Source of the DNA: VXMO01 sp965219405
Lineage (GTDB): Bacteria; Chloroflexota; Dehalococcoidia; UBA6926
Direction: 5' to 3'
Assembly (NCBI GenBank): GCA_965219405.1
Contig: OZ244736.1
Span: forward strand, 1,612,001 to 1,676,000
DNA: 64,000 nt
Part shown: piece by piece, positions 1 through 8,880 of the stretch
Numbering within the stretch: position 1 is the stretch's first letter
How the letters are laid out: every line of letters starts with the position of its first letter
Position numbers and translations under genes: made by a program
The notes under the pieces: model-generated
What the model was told of the DNA's origin: nothing
The model's input: the letters and a program-made list of their open reading frames with translations, nothing else
Database searches by the model: none

Positions 1-496
1 CTGCTGGCCCCCACCAGTTATCTGACGCCCCGAACCGCCGAATCCTCTCCGCCGGCACCCCAGTCTGCTCCCAGAGCACCGCCGCCTCATCATCGTCCGT
101 GTAAACCGTCGCCCACAGGCGGTCGGCGTTCAGGCCCAGGTGTTGTGTACAGAGCTCCCACGCGTGCTCAATTGCGCCCTGCTTGAAGTAGTCGCCGAAC
201 GAGAAATTGCCCAGCATCTCGAAAAACGTCAGGTGCGTCGTGTCCCCTACCTCGCCGATGTCGGTCGTCCGAAACGACTTCTGCACCGTCGTCAGCGTGC
301 TATTGGGCGGCGCCGACTGCCCCAGAAAATACGGTTTGAACTGCACCATGCCTGCCGTCGTGAACAACAGCGTCTGGTCATCCTGCGGCACAAGCGACGA
401 CGATGGCATTCGGCTGTGACCTTTGGACTCAAAGAAGCTCAGGAACAGTCCCCTCAGTTCCGGCCCGGTTCGATAAGGAGGCATCTCAGACGTCAT
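1..496 (-). CDS. alaS: Alanyl-tRNA synthetase, N-terminal part (cut by window start)
   Basis: Charges tRNA-Ala with alanine in the cytoplasm. The reverse strand reads from an ATG at 496 for 165 residues and runs off the window. The class II catalytic start is plain: ELRGLFLSFFESKGH, then LVPQDDQTLLFTTAGMVQFK, the motif-2 region KSFRTTDIGEVGDTTHLTFF, and EMLGNFSFGDYFK, all typical of AlaRS. The stretch ending in ASDNWWGPA corresponds to the DNFW.MG region of the E. coli enzyme. It is transcribed divergently from folC, with about 120 bases between the two starts. Only the aminoacylation domain start is visible; the editing and C-Ala domains lie outside the window. Confidence 0.95.
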   Translation of the reverse strand, partial: MTSEMPPYRTGPELRGLFLSFFESKGHSRMPSSSLVPQDDQTLLFTTAGMVQFKPYFLGQSAPPNSTLTTVQKSFRTTDIGEVGDTTHLTFFEMLGNFSFGDYFKQGAIEHAWELCTQHLGLNADRLWATVYTDDDEAAVLWEQTGVPAERIRRFGASDNWWGPA

Positions 497-615
497 GGCG
501 GCAGGCAAATCTCCATGTCAATGCGTATCCGCGACTGTAAGACAAAATGCTGTCGAATCGCCACTCGCGGATCGAATCTTATTGTAGCCGACACCCGCCG
601 CCCTATACTCAATCC

Positions 616-2001
616 ATGAACTACTCGGAGGCGGTGGCGTGGCTCCTCGGCATGACCAACTTTGAGCGCCCCGTCTCGCCGTCAGATCCAACGGAGTCCG
701 ATAACCCTGATGTCCCCATCGCCACTCGCCGCTGGAACCTCGACCGCGTCCGCGAGCTTCTGCATCGCCTTGATAACCCTCACGTCGGCCCTGTAACGCT
801 CCACGTCGCGGGCACAAAAGGCAAGGGCAGCACCTGCGCCCTCCTCGCCTCCGCCCTCACAACCTCCGGCTACCGCGCCGGCCTGTTCACCTCTCCCCAT
901 CTCCACACCATCCGGGAGCGTATCGCCGTCAACGGCTACCCCTGCTCCGAAGACGATTTTGTCGAGGCCGCCCGCGCAGTCAAACCCGCCGTTGACGCAG
1001 TAAATGCCGACGGCTCTTTCGGCGGCATCACAACATTCGAGGCGCTAACCGCCATGGCGTTCGTCACGTTCCGCGCGCAGAACGTCGATATGCAGGTCAT
1101 CGAGGTTGGGCTTGGCGGGCGGCTCGACTCCACCAACGTCGTCGAACCCGCCGTCACCGGCATCACGTCCATCAGCCTCGACCACGAGGCATTCCTCGGC
1201 TCGACGATCCGCGAAATCGCCACCGAAAAGGCGGGCATCATCAAGCCCGGCGTGCCCGTCATCTCAGCCCCGCAGGAGTCCGACGCCGCGGACGTCATCA
1301 TCGCCCGCAGCGAGGATCTCGGCGCTCCGCTGACCCTGCTCAGGCGTGATGTCTTCTGGAGGAATGAGTCCGCCACGTTATCAGGCCAGGACTTCACCAT
1401 GTGGGGCAGAATCGGTGACCGCGACGTTGAGCACCAACTTCGCACAAGCCTGCTCGGCGAGCATCAGTTGGAGAACGCCTCACTCGCCATGGCCATGCTG
1501 GAGTGCCTGCGTGACCTGCACTACCCTGTTCCCTACGATGACATCTACACGGGATTCAGCGGCGTCACGTGGCCCGGTCGGATGGAGATTCTCAGCGAGT
1601 CCCCCCTGATCGTGGCGGACGGCGCGCACAACCCTTGGTCGGCAACCCGGCTGGCTGAGACAATTAGGGAGACGTTTCCGGAACGTGAGGTGCAGTTGGT
1701 ACTCGGCGCGGCATCGGACAAGGACGTTAGCGGCATCGCGCGGGAGATTGGCGTCGTTGCCTCCGGCGCGTTTGCAACGAGCTCCCGCAGCCCGCGCTCC
1801 ATGTCCCCGGATGACGTAGCAGATACACTATGGGAGGCGGGAGTCCCAGTGAGGCCGGAGAACACAGTCGCTGCGGCCATTGAACGGGCGAAATTGGAGG
1901 GCGGCCCCTCCGCGCTCATTCTCATCACGGGGTCACTATTCGTCGTGGCTGAGGCGAGGGAGCATGTGCTCGGCGTCAAGCCGGACGAATCCGCCTACTG
2001 A
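616..2001 (+). CDS. folC: Folylpolyglutamate synthase / dihydrofolate synthase
   Basis: Adds glutamate to folates (and probably to dihydropteroate), an ATP-dependent Mur-ligase-like reaction in the cytoplasm. The 461-residue protein has the P-loop AGTKGKGSTCALLASAL, the folate loop region GLFTSPHLHTIRERI, VGLGGRLDSTNVV, ISLDHEAFLG, EKAGIIKPG, and the C-domain DGAHNP motif, in family order and at normal family length. The ORF is open upstream to 547, but the ATG at 616 gives the usual start (MNYSEAVAWL) and avoids a proline/arginine-rich extension. fabF follows 47 bases downstream with its own ribosome site. C is strongly favoured over G in the coding strand (see the skew finding). Confidence 0.95.
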   Translation: MNYSEAVAWLLGMTNFERPVSPSDPTESDNPDVPIATRRWNLDRVRELLHRLDNPHVGPVTLHVAGTKGKGSTCALLASALTTSGYRAGLFTSPHLHTIRERIAVNGYPCSEDDFVEAARAVKPAVDAVNADGSFGGITTFEALTAMAFVTFRAQNVDMQVIEVGLGGRLDSTNVVEPAVTGITSISLDHEAFLGSTIREIATEKAGIIKPGVPVISAPQESDAADVIIARSEDLGAPLTLLRRDVFWRNESATLSGQDFTMWGRIGDRDVEHQLRTSLLGEHQLENASLAMAMLECLRDLHYPVPYDDIYTGFSGVTWPGRMEILSESPLIVADGAHNPWSATRLAETIRETFPEREVQLVLGAASDKDVSGIAREIGVVASGAFATSSRSPRSMSPDDVADTLWEAGVPVRPENTVAAAIERAKLEGGPSALILITGSLFVVAEAREHVLGVKPDESAY

Positions 2002-2048
2002 AAGCCGGCAGCCCGGCGGACAACGGACGGAGGAAGGAGTAACAGAAA

Positions 2049-3308
2049 ATGGCAGCGCAGGATCGCACGGCGGATCAGCGAGTAGTCGTAACAGGCATGG
2101 GTGCCCTCACCCCACTCGGCAACTCGGTCGATGAGTACTGGGACGGTCTGGTCTCAGGAACAAGCGGCATCAACTATATCGAGAGTTTCGACGCCTCGGA
2201 GTTCCCTTGCGTCGTCGCGGGCGAAGTCCGAAATTTCGATGCGAGTGACTACATGCCTGCCAAGCAGGTGCGCCGCCTGGCCCGCTTCTCTCAACTCGCG
2301 GTCGGAGCCTCTCACCAGGCCGTTGATAGTGCGGGCATCGACCTCGAAACCGCAGATTTGGAGCGTATCGGCGTCCTCCTCGGCAACGGCATCGGCAGCT
2401 ACCCGGACACGGAGGAGCAGACCAAAGTCTTCCTTGAGCGGGGATGGAGCAAGGTCAGCCCCATCTATATGTCCAAGATGCTCCCCAACATGGCCGCGGC
2501 AAACGTCGCCATGGCGCTCGGTCTTGTGGGTTACAACAACACCGTCATCACTGCTTGCGCGGCGGGCACCCAGGCCATCGGCGACGCCGCCGACATGATC
2601 CGCGCCGGACGCGCAGACATCATCCTCTCCGGCGGCTCTGAATCCTCCATCTGCGCCCAGGGTCTCGCCGCGTTTTGTGCCATGCGCGCACTCTCGCAGA
2701 GGAAGGACGACCCCCACGGCGCCTCACGGCCGTTTGACTCGGATCGTGACGGTTTCGTGCCGACGGAAGCCTCGGGAATCCTGGTGCTTGAGTCTCTGTC
2801 ACACGCTCAGGCACGCGGCGCGACCATCTACGCGGAGGTCGCAGGCTATGGGGCGTCCAATGACGCCTTTGATTTCGTGCAGCCGCGCGACGACGGCGCT
2901 GGCGCGGCCCGGACAATGCGATGGGCGCTCGACGACGCAGGCATCGACCCCTCAGATGTCAGCTACATCAACGCCCACGGGACCTCGACCCCACTCGGCG
3001 ACGCTGCGGAAACCACCGCAATCAAGGGCGTCTTCGGCGACCGCGCCTACCAGATCCCGGTCAGCTCCACCAAGTCCATGATCGGACACGCGCTTGGCGC
3101 GGCCGGCGGCGTTGAGGCCATCGCAGTCGTCAAGTCCATTGAGACCGGCACAATCCACCCCACTATCAACCTCCAGACGCCCGACCCGAACTGTGACCTC
3201 GACTACGTCCCGAACGAGGCGCGCAACGCCGATGTCCGCGTAGCCCTCTCCAACAGCTTCGGCTTCGGCGGCCAAAACGCCTGCGTCGTCTTCACCAAGT
3301 TCGACTAG
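2049..3308 (+). CDS. fabF: 3-oxoacyl-[acyl-carrier-protein] synthase II
   Basis: Condensing enzyme of type II fatty acid elongation: malonyl-ACP plus acyl-ACP gives 3-oxoacyl-ACP. The 419-residue thiolase-fold protein keeps the full Cys-His-His triad: Cys170 in TACAAGTQAIGDA, His310 in NAHGTSTPLGD and His347 in KSMIGHALGAAGG. The C-terminal glycine motif NSFGFGGQNA is present. The start has a good AGGAAGGAG site 8-16 bases upstream. No other fab genes are nearby, so it may be a stand-alone copy. The next ORF starts 9 bases after the stop and is probably co-transcribed. Confidence 0.95.
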   Translation: MAAQDRTADQRVVVTGMGALTPLGNSVDEYWDGLVSGTSGINYIESFDASEFPCVVAGEVRNFDASDYMPAKQVRRLARFSQLAVGASHQAVDSAGIDLETADLERIGVLLGNGIGSYPDTEEQTKVFLERGWSKVSPIYMSKMLPNMAAANVAMALGLVGYNNTVITACAAGTQAIGDAADMIRAGRADIILSGGSESSICAQGLAAFCAMRALSQRKDDPHGASRPFDSDRDGFVPTEASGILVLESLSHAQARGATIYAEVAGYGASNDAFDFVQPRDDGAGAARTMRWALDDAGIDPSDVSYINAHGTSTPLGDAAETTAIKGVFGDRAYQIPVSSTKSMIGHALGAAGGVEAIAVVKSIETGTIHPTINLQTPDPNCDLDYVPNEARNADVRVALSNSFGFGGQNACVVFTKFD

Positions 3309-3317
3309 GAGAATCGT

Positions 3318-3899
3318 ATGGAAAAGGTGCGTTTCAAGGATAAGGAGTTCGACACCGCGCACGAAGCTATTTGCTCGGCTCTCTTCGATAAGTACGAGTG
3401 GAAGTGGGAAAGGCCCGAGCGTTCGTTTAGTGGGTGGCGTCCTGATTTTCTCCTAAGGGGAGATACTGAGGTGTTGGTCGAATGTAAGGGAAGCCTCGAA
3501 TGGGACGGTGTGAAGGACTTCGTCAAAGAATTACAGCGGTATGAAGATGCGGTGCGTGGGACTGAGTATGAAGTGCTTCTCATCCCCAAATCTCCCCAGA
3601 AACTAAAGAATCGTAATGGATACGACGTTAGTGCTCTAGGATATTTGTACGATGGAGCAATTTGGTCGTTTGCCGAGGTTGGGACGTGGTCAGGACATGT
3701 CGGTTTCTGCCACAGTGGAAACTCTTGGAAGGATCGCATAACGGGGAACAATGTGAATCTTTCCTCGGGTGACGGGAAGCGTCCTGACGTCGAACTGGAC
3801 TGGCGCTACGCAACTCAGCTATTCAAAGGCAGGAGAATATCTTACTTCAAGGAGTCTTCCGATTCGGAGATAGAGGTATGGGATTCATCAGGGGACTAG
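3318..3899 (+). CDS. Hypothetical protein with PD-(D/E)XK nuclease-like motif
   Basis: A 193-residue soluble protein I cannot name. Near residues 40-60 it shows RPDFLL followed by EVLVECKG, the spacing and shape of the PD-(D/E)XK nuclease core (Asp, then Glu-x-Lys), with a helix containing glutamate upstream (TAHEAICSALF). The C-terminal half (tryptophan- and serine-rich) matches nothing I know. It begins 9 bases after fabF with a GGAGAAT ribosome site, so it is likely read from the fabF transcript. It has visibly lower GC and less C bias than fabF, consistent with later acquisition. The nuclease call is an inference from the motif; a non-catalytic relative is possible. Confidence 0.6.
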   Translation: MEKVRFKDKEFDTAHEAICSALFDKYEWKWERPERSFSGWRPDFLLRGDTEVLVECKGSLEWDGVKDFVKELQRYEDAVRGTEYEVLLIPKSPQKLKNRNGYDVSALGYLYDGAIWSFAEVGTWSGHVGFCHSGNSWKDRITGNNVNLSSGDGKRPDVELDWRYATQLFKGRRISYFKESSDSEIEVWDSSGD

Positions 3900-4001
3900 A
3901 GTCTCTTCCTTCTGACGCCGACGCAACAGTAAAAGACATGAGGGCACCAATCGTGTTGGGCGGCTTGAGCATTGACATACTTGCTGAGCGGTAACTGAGT
4001 T

Positions 4002-4238
4002 GTGACCTCGTTGGCGATATTCTTTCTGATTCTCTCTTGGTTGGCTTTCGCTCTTTTTGTCTATTCGGCCATCGATTTGGCGCAACTATCGGGGCCAGTT
4101 GGACAGCGAACCTCTTCAACGTCACCAAGGCGGCGCACAACCAGCCTTGCCGCCTTAAACGTGTTTATGGGGGCCGTCGCAATGTGCGCGCTGACAATTT
4201 TCATGCTGGGGATAGTACTAGGGCATTTGCCCCCATAG
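4002..4238 (+). CDS. Possible small two-helix membrane protein
   Basis: A 78-residue reading frame from a GTG start. Residues 3-27 (LAIFFLILSWLAFALFVYSAI) and about 51-75 form two hydrophobic helices joined by a basic, serine-rich loop. The frame ends just before intergenic repeats. No recognised family and no strong ribosome site, so it may not be translated. The 100-base stretch before it, downstream of the nuclease-like gene, shows nothing else. Confidence 0.35.
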   Translation: MTSLAIFFLILSWLAFALFVYSAIDLAQLSGPVGQRTSSTSPRRRTTSLAALNVFMGAVAMCALTIFMLGIVLGHLPP

Positions 4239-4294
4239 CTCCCCAGATTGTCGCTCCCACACGTCGTTCCCGCTTTCACCGCAACCCATGTCCC

Positions 4295-4321
4295 TCATTC
4301 CGGCGAAAGCCGGAATCCATC
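4295..4321 (+). repeat. Dispersed palindromic repeat (TCATTCCGGC family)
   Basis: TCATTCCGGCGAAAGCCGGA followed by ATCCATC. The arms TTCCGGC and GCCGGAA pair around GAAA. It is the first of many copies in the window (also near 7286, 8439, 49780 and 51705). In the left part of the window the copies read in this orientation, in the right part in the opposite one. Confidence 0.85.
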
Positions 4322-4340
4322 GGAACTCCCTTTCCACTAG

Positions 4341-7055
4341 CTAGTTCCGCGCCTCACTCAGCAGCTTCCGCAAAACCGTGTGCAATATCCCGCCGTTGCG
4401 GTAGTAATCGACCTCTACCTGCGTATCTATTCGCAGGGTGGCTGTGATCGTCGCCTCCGAACCGTCCTCCCGCCGGATTGTGACGTCCAGGTCTTGCCCC
4501 GGCTCGATGCCCCCTTCAAGGCTGGCTATAGTCACGGTCTCACGGCCCGTGATGCCATGACTCGCCGCGTTCTCGCCTTCGTGGAACTGCAAGGGCAACA
4601 CGCCCATGCCCACCAAGTTTGATCGATGGATTCGCTCAAACGACTCCGCAATCGCCGCACGAACGCCGAGCAGGTACGGCCCCTTTGCCGCCCAGTCACG
4701 ACTTGACCCGGAACCGTACTCCTTGCCGCCAAAGATGACCGTCGGCACGCCCTCTTGTTGATACCGCATAGCGGCATCGTAGATGGGCATCTGCTCTTCT
4801 TCGGGCAGTTTCAAAGTGAATCCACCCTCAACGTCGTCCAGCATCTGGTTCTTGATGCGAATGTTGGCGAACGTGCCACGCATCAGGATCTCGTGGTTGC
4901 CGCGCCGCGAGCCATACGAATTAAAGTCTCCCTGCAACACGTCCATTCCCTGCAGGAACTGCCCCGCCGGACTGCGTGCCGCGATGTTGCCCGCCGGCGA
5001 AATGTGGTCCGTCGTCACGGAGTCCCCGAGCACCGCCAACACGCGCGCGTCATTGATGACGGGAAGCGACGGTGGATCAAGTGGAAAGTCCTTGAAGAAC
5101 GGCGGCTCTTGCAGGTACGTCGAATCCAGCTCCCACTCGTACAGTTCGCCCTCAGGCGCCTCGAGTTCCTTCCACTGGTCATCCCCGTCAAAGATTGCCC
5201 CGTACTGATGCTCGAACATGTCAGGCGATACGTTCTTGGTAATGGCCTCCTGGATATCATGCTGTGATGGCCAGAGATCGCGCAGGAAGACGCCCCGACC
5301 GTTCGGGTCCGTCCCCAGAGGCTCAGTAGTGAAGTCGATATCCATCCGCCCCGCCAGCGCGTACGCCACGACGAGCATCGGCGACGCGAGATAATTCGCT
5401 TTGACGTGAGGATTCACCCTGCCCTCAAAGTTGCGATTACCCGAGAGCACCGCCGCCGCAACAAGGTCGCTGTCCTCAATGGCAGTGGCGATATCTTCCG
5501 GCAGCGGACCGGAGTTGCCGATGCACGTCGTGCAGCCGAAACCCACCGTGTGGAATCGCTGCGCCTCCATAAACGGCACGAGCCCAGCGGCCTCAAGATA
5601 GTCCGTCACGACCTTTGACCCCGGCGCCATGGACGTCTTGACCCACGGCTTCGTCGTGATGCCCGACGTGACTGCGTTCTTCGCCAGCAGCCCCGCCCCA
5701 ATCATCACTGACGGATTCGACGTGTTCGTGCAGGACGTGATGGCCGCAATGACCACCGACCCATGTTGAAGCTGAAACGCCTCCACCCCGTGCCCCACGA
5801 CCGCCGTCTTCTCGACCTCCTCGCCGCTCAGCCCGAAACCGCGCTCTGAGGGAGACAGCGTCAGATGCTCCTGGAAACTCGACTTCACACTGCCAAGCTC
5901 AACCCGATCCTGCGGACGCTTCGGCCCCGCCAGCGACGGCACAATGGTGCTCAGGTCCAACTCAAGCGTGTCCGAATACATCGGATCCGGTGTGTCGTCC
6001 GTCCGGAACAGCCCCTGCGCCTTGGTATATTTCTCAACAAGGTCAATCAGTTCCGGGCTCCTGCCGGAGAGTTTCAGATACGCCAGCGTCTCGTCGTCGA
6101 TGGGGAAGTAGCCCATCGTCGCCCCATATTCCGGAGACATATTCGCGATTGTCGCGCGATCAGCCACCGGCAGACCCGTCAGACCGGAGCCATAGAACTC
6201 AACAAAGTCGCCAACGACCCCGTGCGCCCGCAGCATCTCCGTCACCGTTAGCACAAGGTCGGTCGCCGTCGCGCCCTCCGGCAGGCTGCCAGACAGCTTG
6301 AAGCCCACAACGCGCGGCGCGAGCATGTAATACGGCTGATCCAGCATCACGGCCTCCGCCTCGATGCCACCAACACCCCAGCCCAGCACGCCAAGACCGT
6401 TGATCATCGTCGTGTGAGAATCCGTCCCCACCAGCGAGTCCGGGAACGCCACGCGCTCCCCGTCCTCCTCCTTCGTCATCACGACGCTGCCCAGGTATTC
6501 AAGATTCACCTGGTGGACGATGCCTGCCCCCGGCGGCACAACGCGGAAATTATCAATCGACCCCTGAGCCCACTTGAGCAGCTTGTACCGCTCCCCGTTG
6601 CGCTCATACTCCTTCTCAACGTTCCCCGACAGCGCATACGAAGTCCCGAAAAAGTCCACCTGCACCGAGTGATCGATCACCAAATCGACCGGCACGACGG
6701 GATTAATCACGGACGGATCAGCCCCCGCCCGCGCCATCGCGCTACGCAGCGCCGCCAAATCAACAACCGCCGGCACGCCCGTGAAGTCTTGCAAAATCAC
6801 CCGCGCCAGCTTGAGCGGCACCGTGATCTCCCCCGGCTCCGCCTGCCATCCCGCCAGCGCGCGAACGTCCTCCTCAAGCACGTCGTACCCGTTCACGTTC
6901 CGCAGCAGGCTCTCCAGCATCACCTTGATCGAGAACGGCAGCCGCGACACCGTTCCGATGTCCTGCTCCTCCAGTGAAGTAATGTCGTAATACGTCACCG
7001 GCCCGGAGCCCGTCTCCAGTGTTCGCCGCGCTGAGAAAACATCCTGGTTCGTCAT
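4341..7055 (-). CDS. acnA: Aconitate hydratase A
   Basis: Interconverts citrate and isocitrate in the TCA cycle through a 4Fe-4S cluster. At 904 residues it has the usual AcnA/IRP1 length. The cluster ligands are Cys442 (AITSCTNTSNPSV) and Cys508/Cys511 (GFGCTTCIGNSGPL). Other signatures include DSLVGTDSHTTMINGLGVLG, SPAGNIA after VTTDHI, and SYGSRRGNHEILMRGTFAN with the swivelling C-terminal domain. Start ATG at 7055. It stands alone, flanked on both sides by palindromic repeats, which argues for single-gene transcription. Several long ORFs on the opposite strand are shadows of its codon bias. Confidence 0.96.
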   Translation of the reverse strand: MTNQDVFSARRTLETGSGPVTYYDITSLEEQDIGTVSRLPFSIKVMLESLLRNVNGYDVLEEDVRALAGWQAEPGEITVPLKLARVILQDFTGVPAVVDLAALRSAMARAGADPSVINPVVPVDLVIDHSVQVDFFGTSYALSGNVEKEYERNGERYKLLKWAQGSIDNFRVVPPGAGIVHQVNLEYLGSVVMTKEEDGERVAFPDSLVGTDSHTTMINGLGVLGWGVGGIEAEAVMLDQPYYMLAPRVVGFKLSGSLPEGATATDLVLTVTEMLRAHGVVGDFVEFYGSGLTGLPVADRATIANMSPEYGATMGYFPIDDETLAYLKLSGRSPELIDLVEKYTKAQGLFRTDDTPDPMYSDTLELDLSTIVPSLAGPKRPQDRVELGSVKSSFQEHLTLSPSERGFGLSGEEVEKTAVVGHGVEAFQLQHGSVVIAAITSCTNTSNPSVMIGAGLLAKNAVTSGITTKPWVKTSMAPGSKVVTDYLEAAGLVPFMEAQRFHTVGFGCTTCIGNSGPLPEDIATAIEDSDLVAAAVLSGNRNFEGRVNPHVKANYLASPMLVVAYALAGRMDIDFTTEPLGTDPNGRGVFLRDLWPSQHDIQEAITKNVSPDMFEHQYGAIFDGDDQWKELEAPEGELYEWELDSTYLQEPPFFKDFPLDPPSLPVINDARVLAVLGDSVTTDHISPAGNIAARSPAGQFLQGMDVLQGDFNSYGSRRGNHEILMRGTFANIRIKNQMLDDVEGGFTLKLPEEEQMPIYDAAMRYQQEGVPTVIFGGKEYGSGSSRDWAAKGPYLLGVRAAIAESFERIHRSNLVGMGVLPLQFHEGENAASHGITGRETVTIASLEGGIEPGQDLDVTIRREDGSEATITATLRIDTQVEVDYYRNGGILHTVLRKLLSEARN

Positions 7056-7359
7056 CGGAATCTATCCTGTCGCTATCCAGTTATACCCATCGCCTTGACC
7101 GCGCCATAGTGTAGCAGAATGACACCTTTCTTCCCCCACCTCGTCATTCTGGTTTGCTGCCAGAATCTGATGCGCATTGACAACGCCAATCCTCCCCCGT
7201 CATTCCCGCGCAGGCGGGAATCTGAATCGTATTTGCTCACCAACCCGCGAAACACCCCTCACCTCATTCCGGCCAACTCTTCCCCTCATTCCGGCGAACG
7301 CCGGAATCCATCAGGGCTCCCCTCTCCCCGAGGAAGAGGGCCAAGGCAAGGGCTAGCGT
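7056..7359. repeat. Gene-free stretch with palindromic repeats
   Basis: The 304 bases between acnA and the dehydrogenase hold two palindromes: GTCATTCCCGCGCAGGCGGG beginning at 7199, and TCATTCCGGCGAACGCCGGA beginning at 7286. A short CCCTCTCCCC...GAGGAAGAGGG imperfect repeat lies at about 7320-7345. I see no open gene here; the acnA promoter presumably lies at its left edge. Confidence 0.7.
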
Positions 7360-8379
7360 CTAGTAACCCCGCCGATAGTCATACACATTCACGAGCGCCC
7401 GCCCACCCAAATACCGCCCCAGATTCTCCAAAAAAATCTCCACGACGCGCTCATCCCGATCCGCCGACCCCGCCCCTGAATGCCCGGTGATCAGCACGTT
7501 CTCCATGTCCCACAGCGGGCTGTCATCAGGCAGCGGTTCCGTCGCGAACACGTCAAGATACGCCCCGCCGAGCCGCCCGGATTCCAGTGCCGCAATCAGC
7601 GCCGTCTCATCAACAAGGTCGCCCCGCGCCACGTTGATGAACCGCGCCCCCACCTTCATCGCCGCGAACTCCTTAACGCCAATCATCCCCACCGTCTCCG
7701 GCGTTCGCGGTGCGCACAACACCACGTAATCACTCGCCGACAGCGCCTCCGCCAACCCATCCCGACCAGCAACCCACCCAAACGGCCCCACATCCGACCC
7801 TTCCACCGGAGCACTTCGCCGCACGCCGACAACCCGCATCCCCATCACCCGGCACCATTGCGCGATTCCCGTTCCAATCTTGCCCGCCCCGATGATTGCA
7901 ACGACCTTGCCTGTCACGTCCTCTGGCGTATACCGCACCCACTCACGCCTGCCCTGACGCCGCATGGCCTGAGGAAATCCCTTCGCCAGCGCGATAATCG
8001 CCCCCACCACCGTCTCGCTCAGCGGCCGCGCATGAACCCCGGAGGAGCTTGTTATGACCACTCCCGCATCCAACAGCCCCGGCGCGTGATCCACATAGTC
8101 GATACCCGCTGCCTGGGAATGGATCCAACGAAGTTTCGGCATCGACTCCGGCAAACCGGGCGGTAGCCGAAGCGTCAACAACACCTCCGCCTTGCCTACC
8201 AGCGGCAGCAACGGCTCAGGAAACGGCGGCCACAACCGCGCGGGCGCTGCCAGCGGCGGAACCTCCCGATTCAACAACCGAACCCGCGAATCCGCCACCT
8301 CAATCCGCTCCAGCAACTCATCCGCCATAGCCCACCCCACCAGGATGGGCACAATATCACCCCGCCCCAAGCCACTCAT
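7360..8379 (-). CDS. D-2-hydroxyacid dehydrogenase, NAD(P)-binding
   Basis: Probable NAD(P)H-dependent reduction of a 2-oxoacid to the D-hydroxyacid, substrate unknown. The 339-residue protein has the Rossmann glycine motif IIGAGKIGTGIAQWC followed by the basic VGVRRS. That sequence places Arg after the second strand and may favour NADP. The catalytic set of the family is present: Arg in INVARGDLVDE, Glu in DVFATEPLP and His in LITGHSGAG. The N-terminal half is more divergent, as in GhrA-like and phosphoglycerate-dehydrogenase-like enzymes. ATG at 8379 was taken; an internal ATG 17 codons later (MADELLERI) is an alternative. It is a single gene between repeat-rich spacers. Confidence 0.85.
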   Translation of the reverse strand: MSGLGRGDIVPILVGWAMADELLERIEVADSRVRLLNREVPPLAAPARLWPPFPEPLLPLVGKAEVLLTLRLPPGLPESMPKLRWIHSQAAGIDYVDHAPGLLDAGVVITSSSGVHARPLSETVVGAIIALAKGFPQAMRRQGRREWVRYTPEDVTGKVVAIIGAGKIGTGIAQWCRVMGMRVVGVRRSAPVEGSDVGPFGWVAGRDGLAEALSASDYVVLCAPRTPETVGMIGVKEFAAMKVGARFINVARGDLVDETALIAALESGRLGGAYLDVFATEPLPDDSPLWDMENVLITGHSGAGSADRDERVVEIFLENLGRYLGGRALVNVYDYRRGY

Positions 8380-8438
8380 ACCCGCATCCTACAACTATCC
8401 GCCGCCATTCCCTCAAATCCCTCCGCGCCCCCATCCAC

Positions 8439-8492
8439 TCATTCCGGCTTTCGCCGGAATCCATCCGTTCACCCTGAGCTTGTCGAAGGGTG
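8439..8492 (+). repeat. Pair of dispersed repeats (TCATTCCGGC and TTCACCCTGAGC families)
   Basis: A palindrome starting TCATTCCGGCTTTCGCCGGA at 8439 is followed directly by TTCACCCTGAGCTTGTCGAA starting at 8469. The two families recur side by side at about 12.3 kb, 49.3 kb, 51.7 kb and 56.6 kb, so they seem to travel or be maintained as neighbours. Confidence 0.8.
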
Positions 8493-8590
8493 AGCCTCGC
8501 TCCACTGCCTCCCTTTGAAACGCTTTCCCGTATGCGATATGCTTATGGACGCTATAAGCAAACTCAATACGTTTGAGCACAAACCCAACA

Positions 8591-8845
8591 ATGCAGCAAT
8601 CGAACACAAACACAACAACGACCGCCACCCCATCGTTCGCCGCGGAATGGGATGCCGGCCATATGGGCTGCGGCGAAGTCCTCATCCAGCTCCGCCTCCG
8701 ATTCCGCCCCCTCCAAACCGGTGATCTCTTTCGCCTCATCACACGAGACATCGCCGCCCCGTTGGAGATTCCCGCGTGGTGCCGTGTCACCAGGCGCCAA
8801 CTGGTTCACGCCGAGCACCCCGAGTACTGGATCGAACAGAAATAG
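8591..8845 (+). CDS. TusA/SirA-like sulfur carrier protein
   Basis: A small (84-residue) TusA-fold candidate. After a low-complexity N-terminus it reads WDAGHMGCGEVLIQLRLRF, then LQTGDLFRLIT, then the C-terminal IPAWCRVTRRQLVHAE strand. This matches the family pattern of a Cys at the start of the first helix followed by a GD-containing turn. Cys27 fits the persulfide-carrying cysteine. The usual Cys-Pro-x-Pro is replaced by Cys-Gly, shared with the TusA domain two genes downstream. ATG at 8591 was chosen over an in-frame TTG at 8573. First gene of a tight three-gene operon (35 bases to the next). Confidence 0.75.
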   Translation: MQQSNTNTTTTATPSFAAEWDAGHMGCGEVLIQLRLRFRPLQTGDLFRLITRDIAAPLEIPAWCRVTRRQLVHAEHPEYWIEQK

Positions 8846-8880
8846 CAGACGGCCCAACCGCCCCGGGAGGAACTCAACAA

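Noticed and set aside
4321..4340. GGAACT...AGTTCC dyad after acnA as a terminator
   Set aside because: The stem is short and has no T-run on the minus strand.
4755..6977. Several ORFs of 100-190 codons on the plus strand
   Set aside because: They are shadows opposite acnA, rich in Arg and Pro and without any family pattern.
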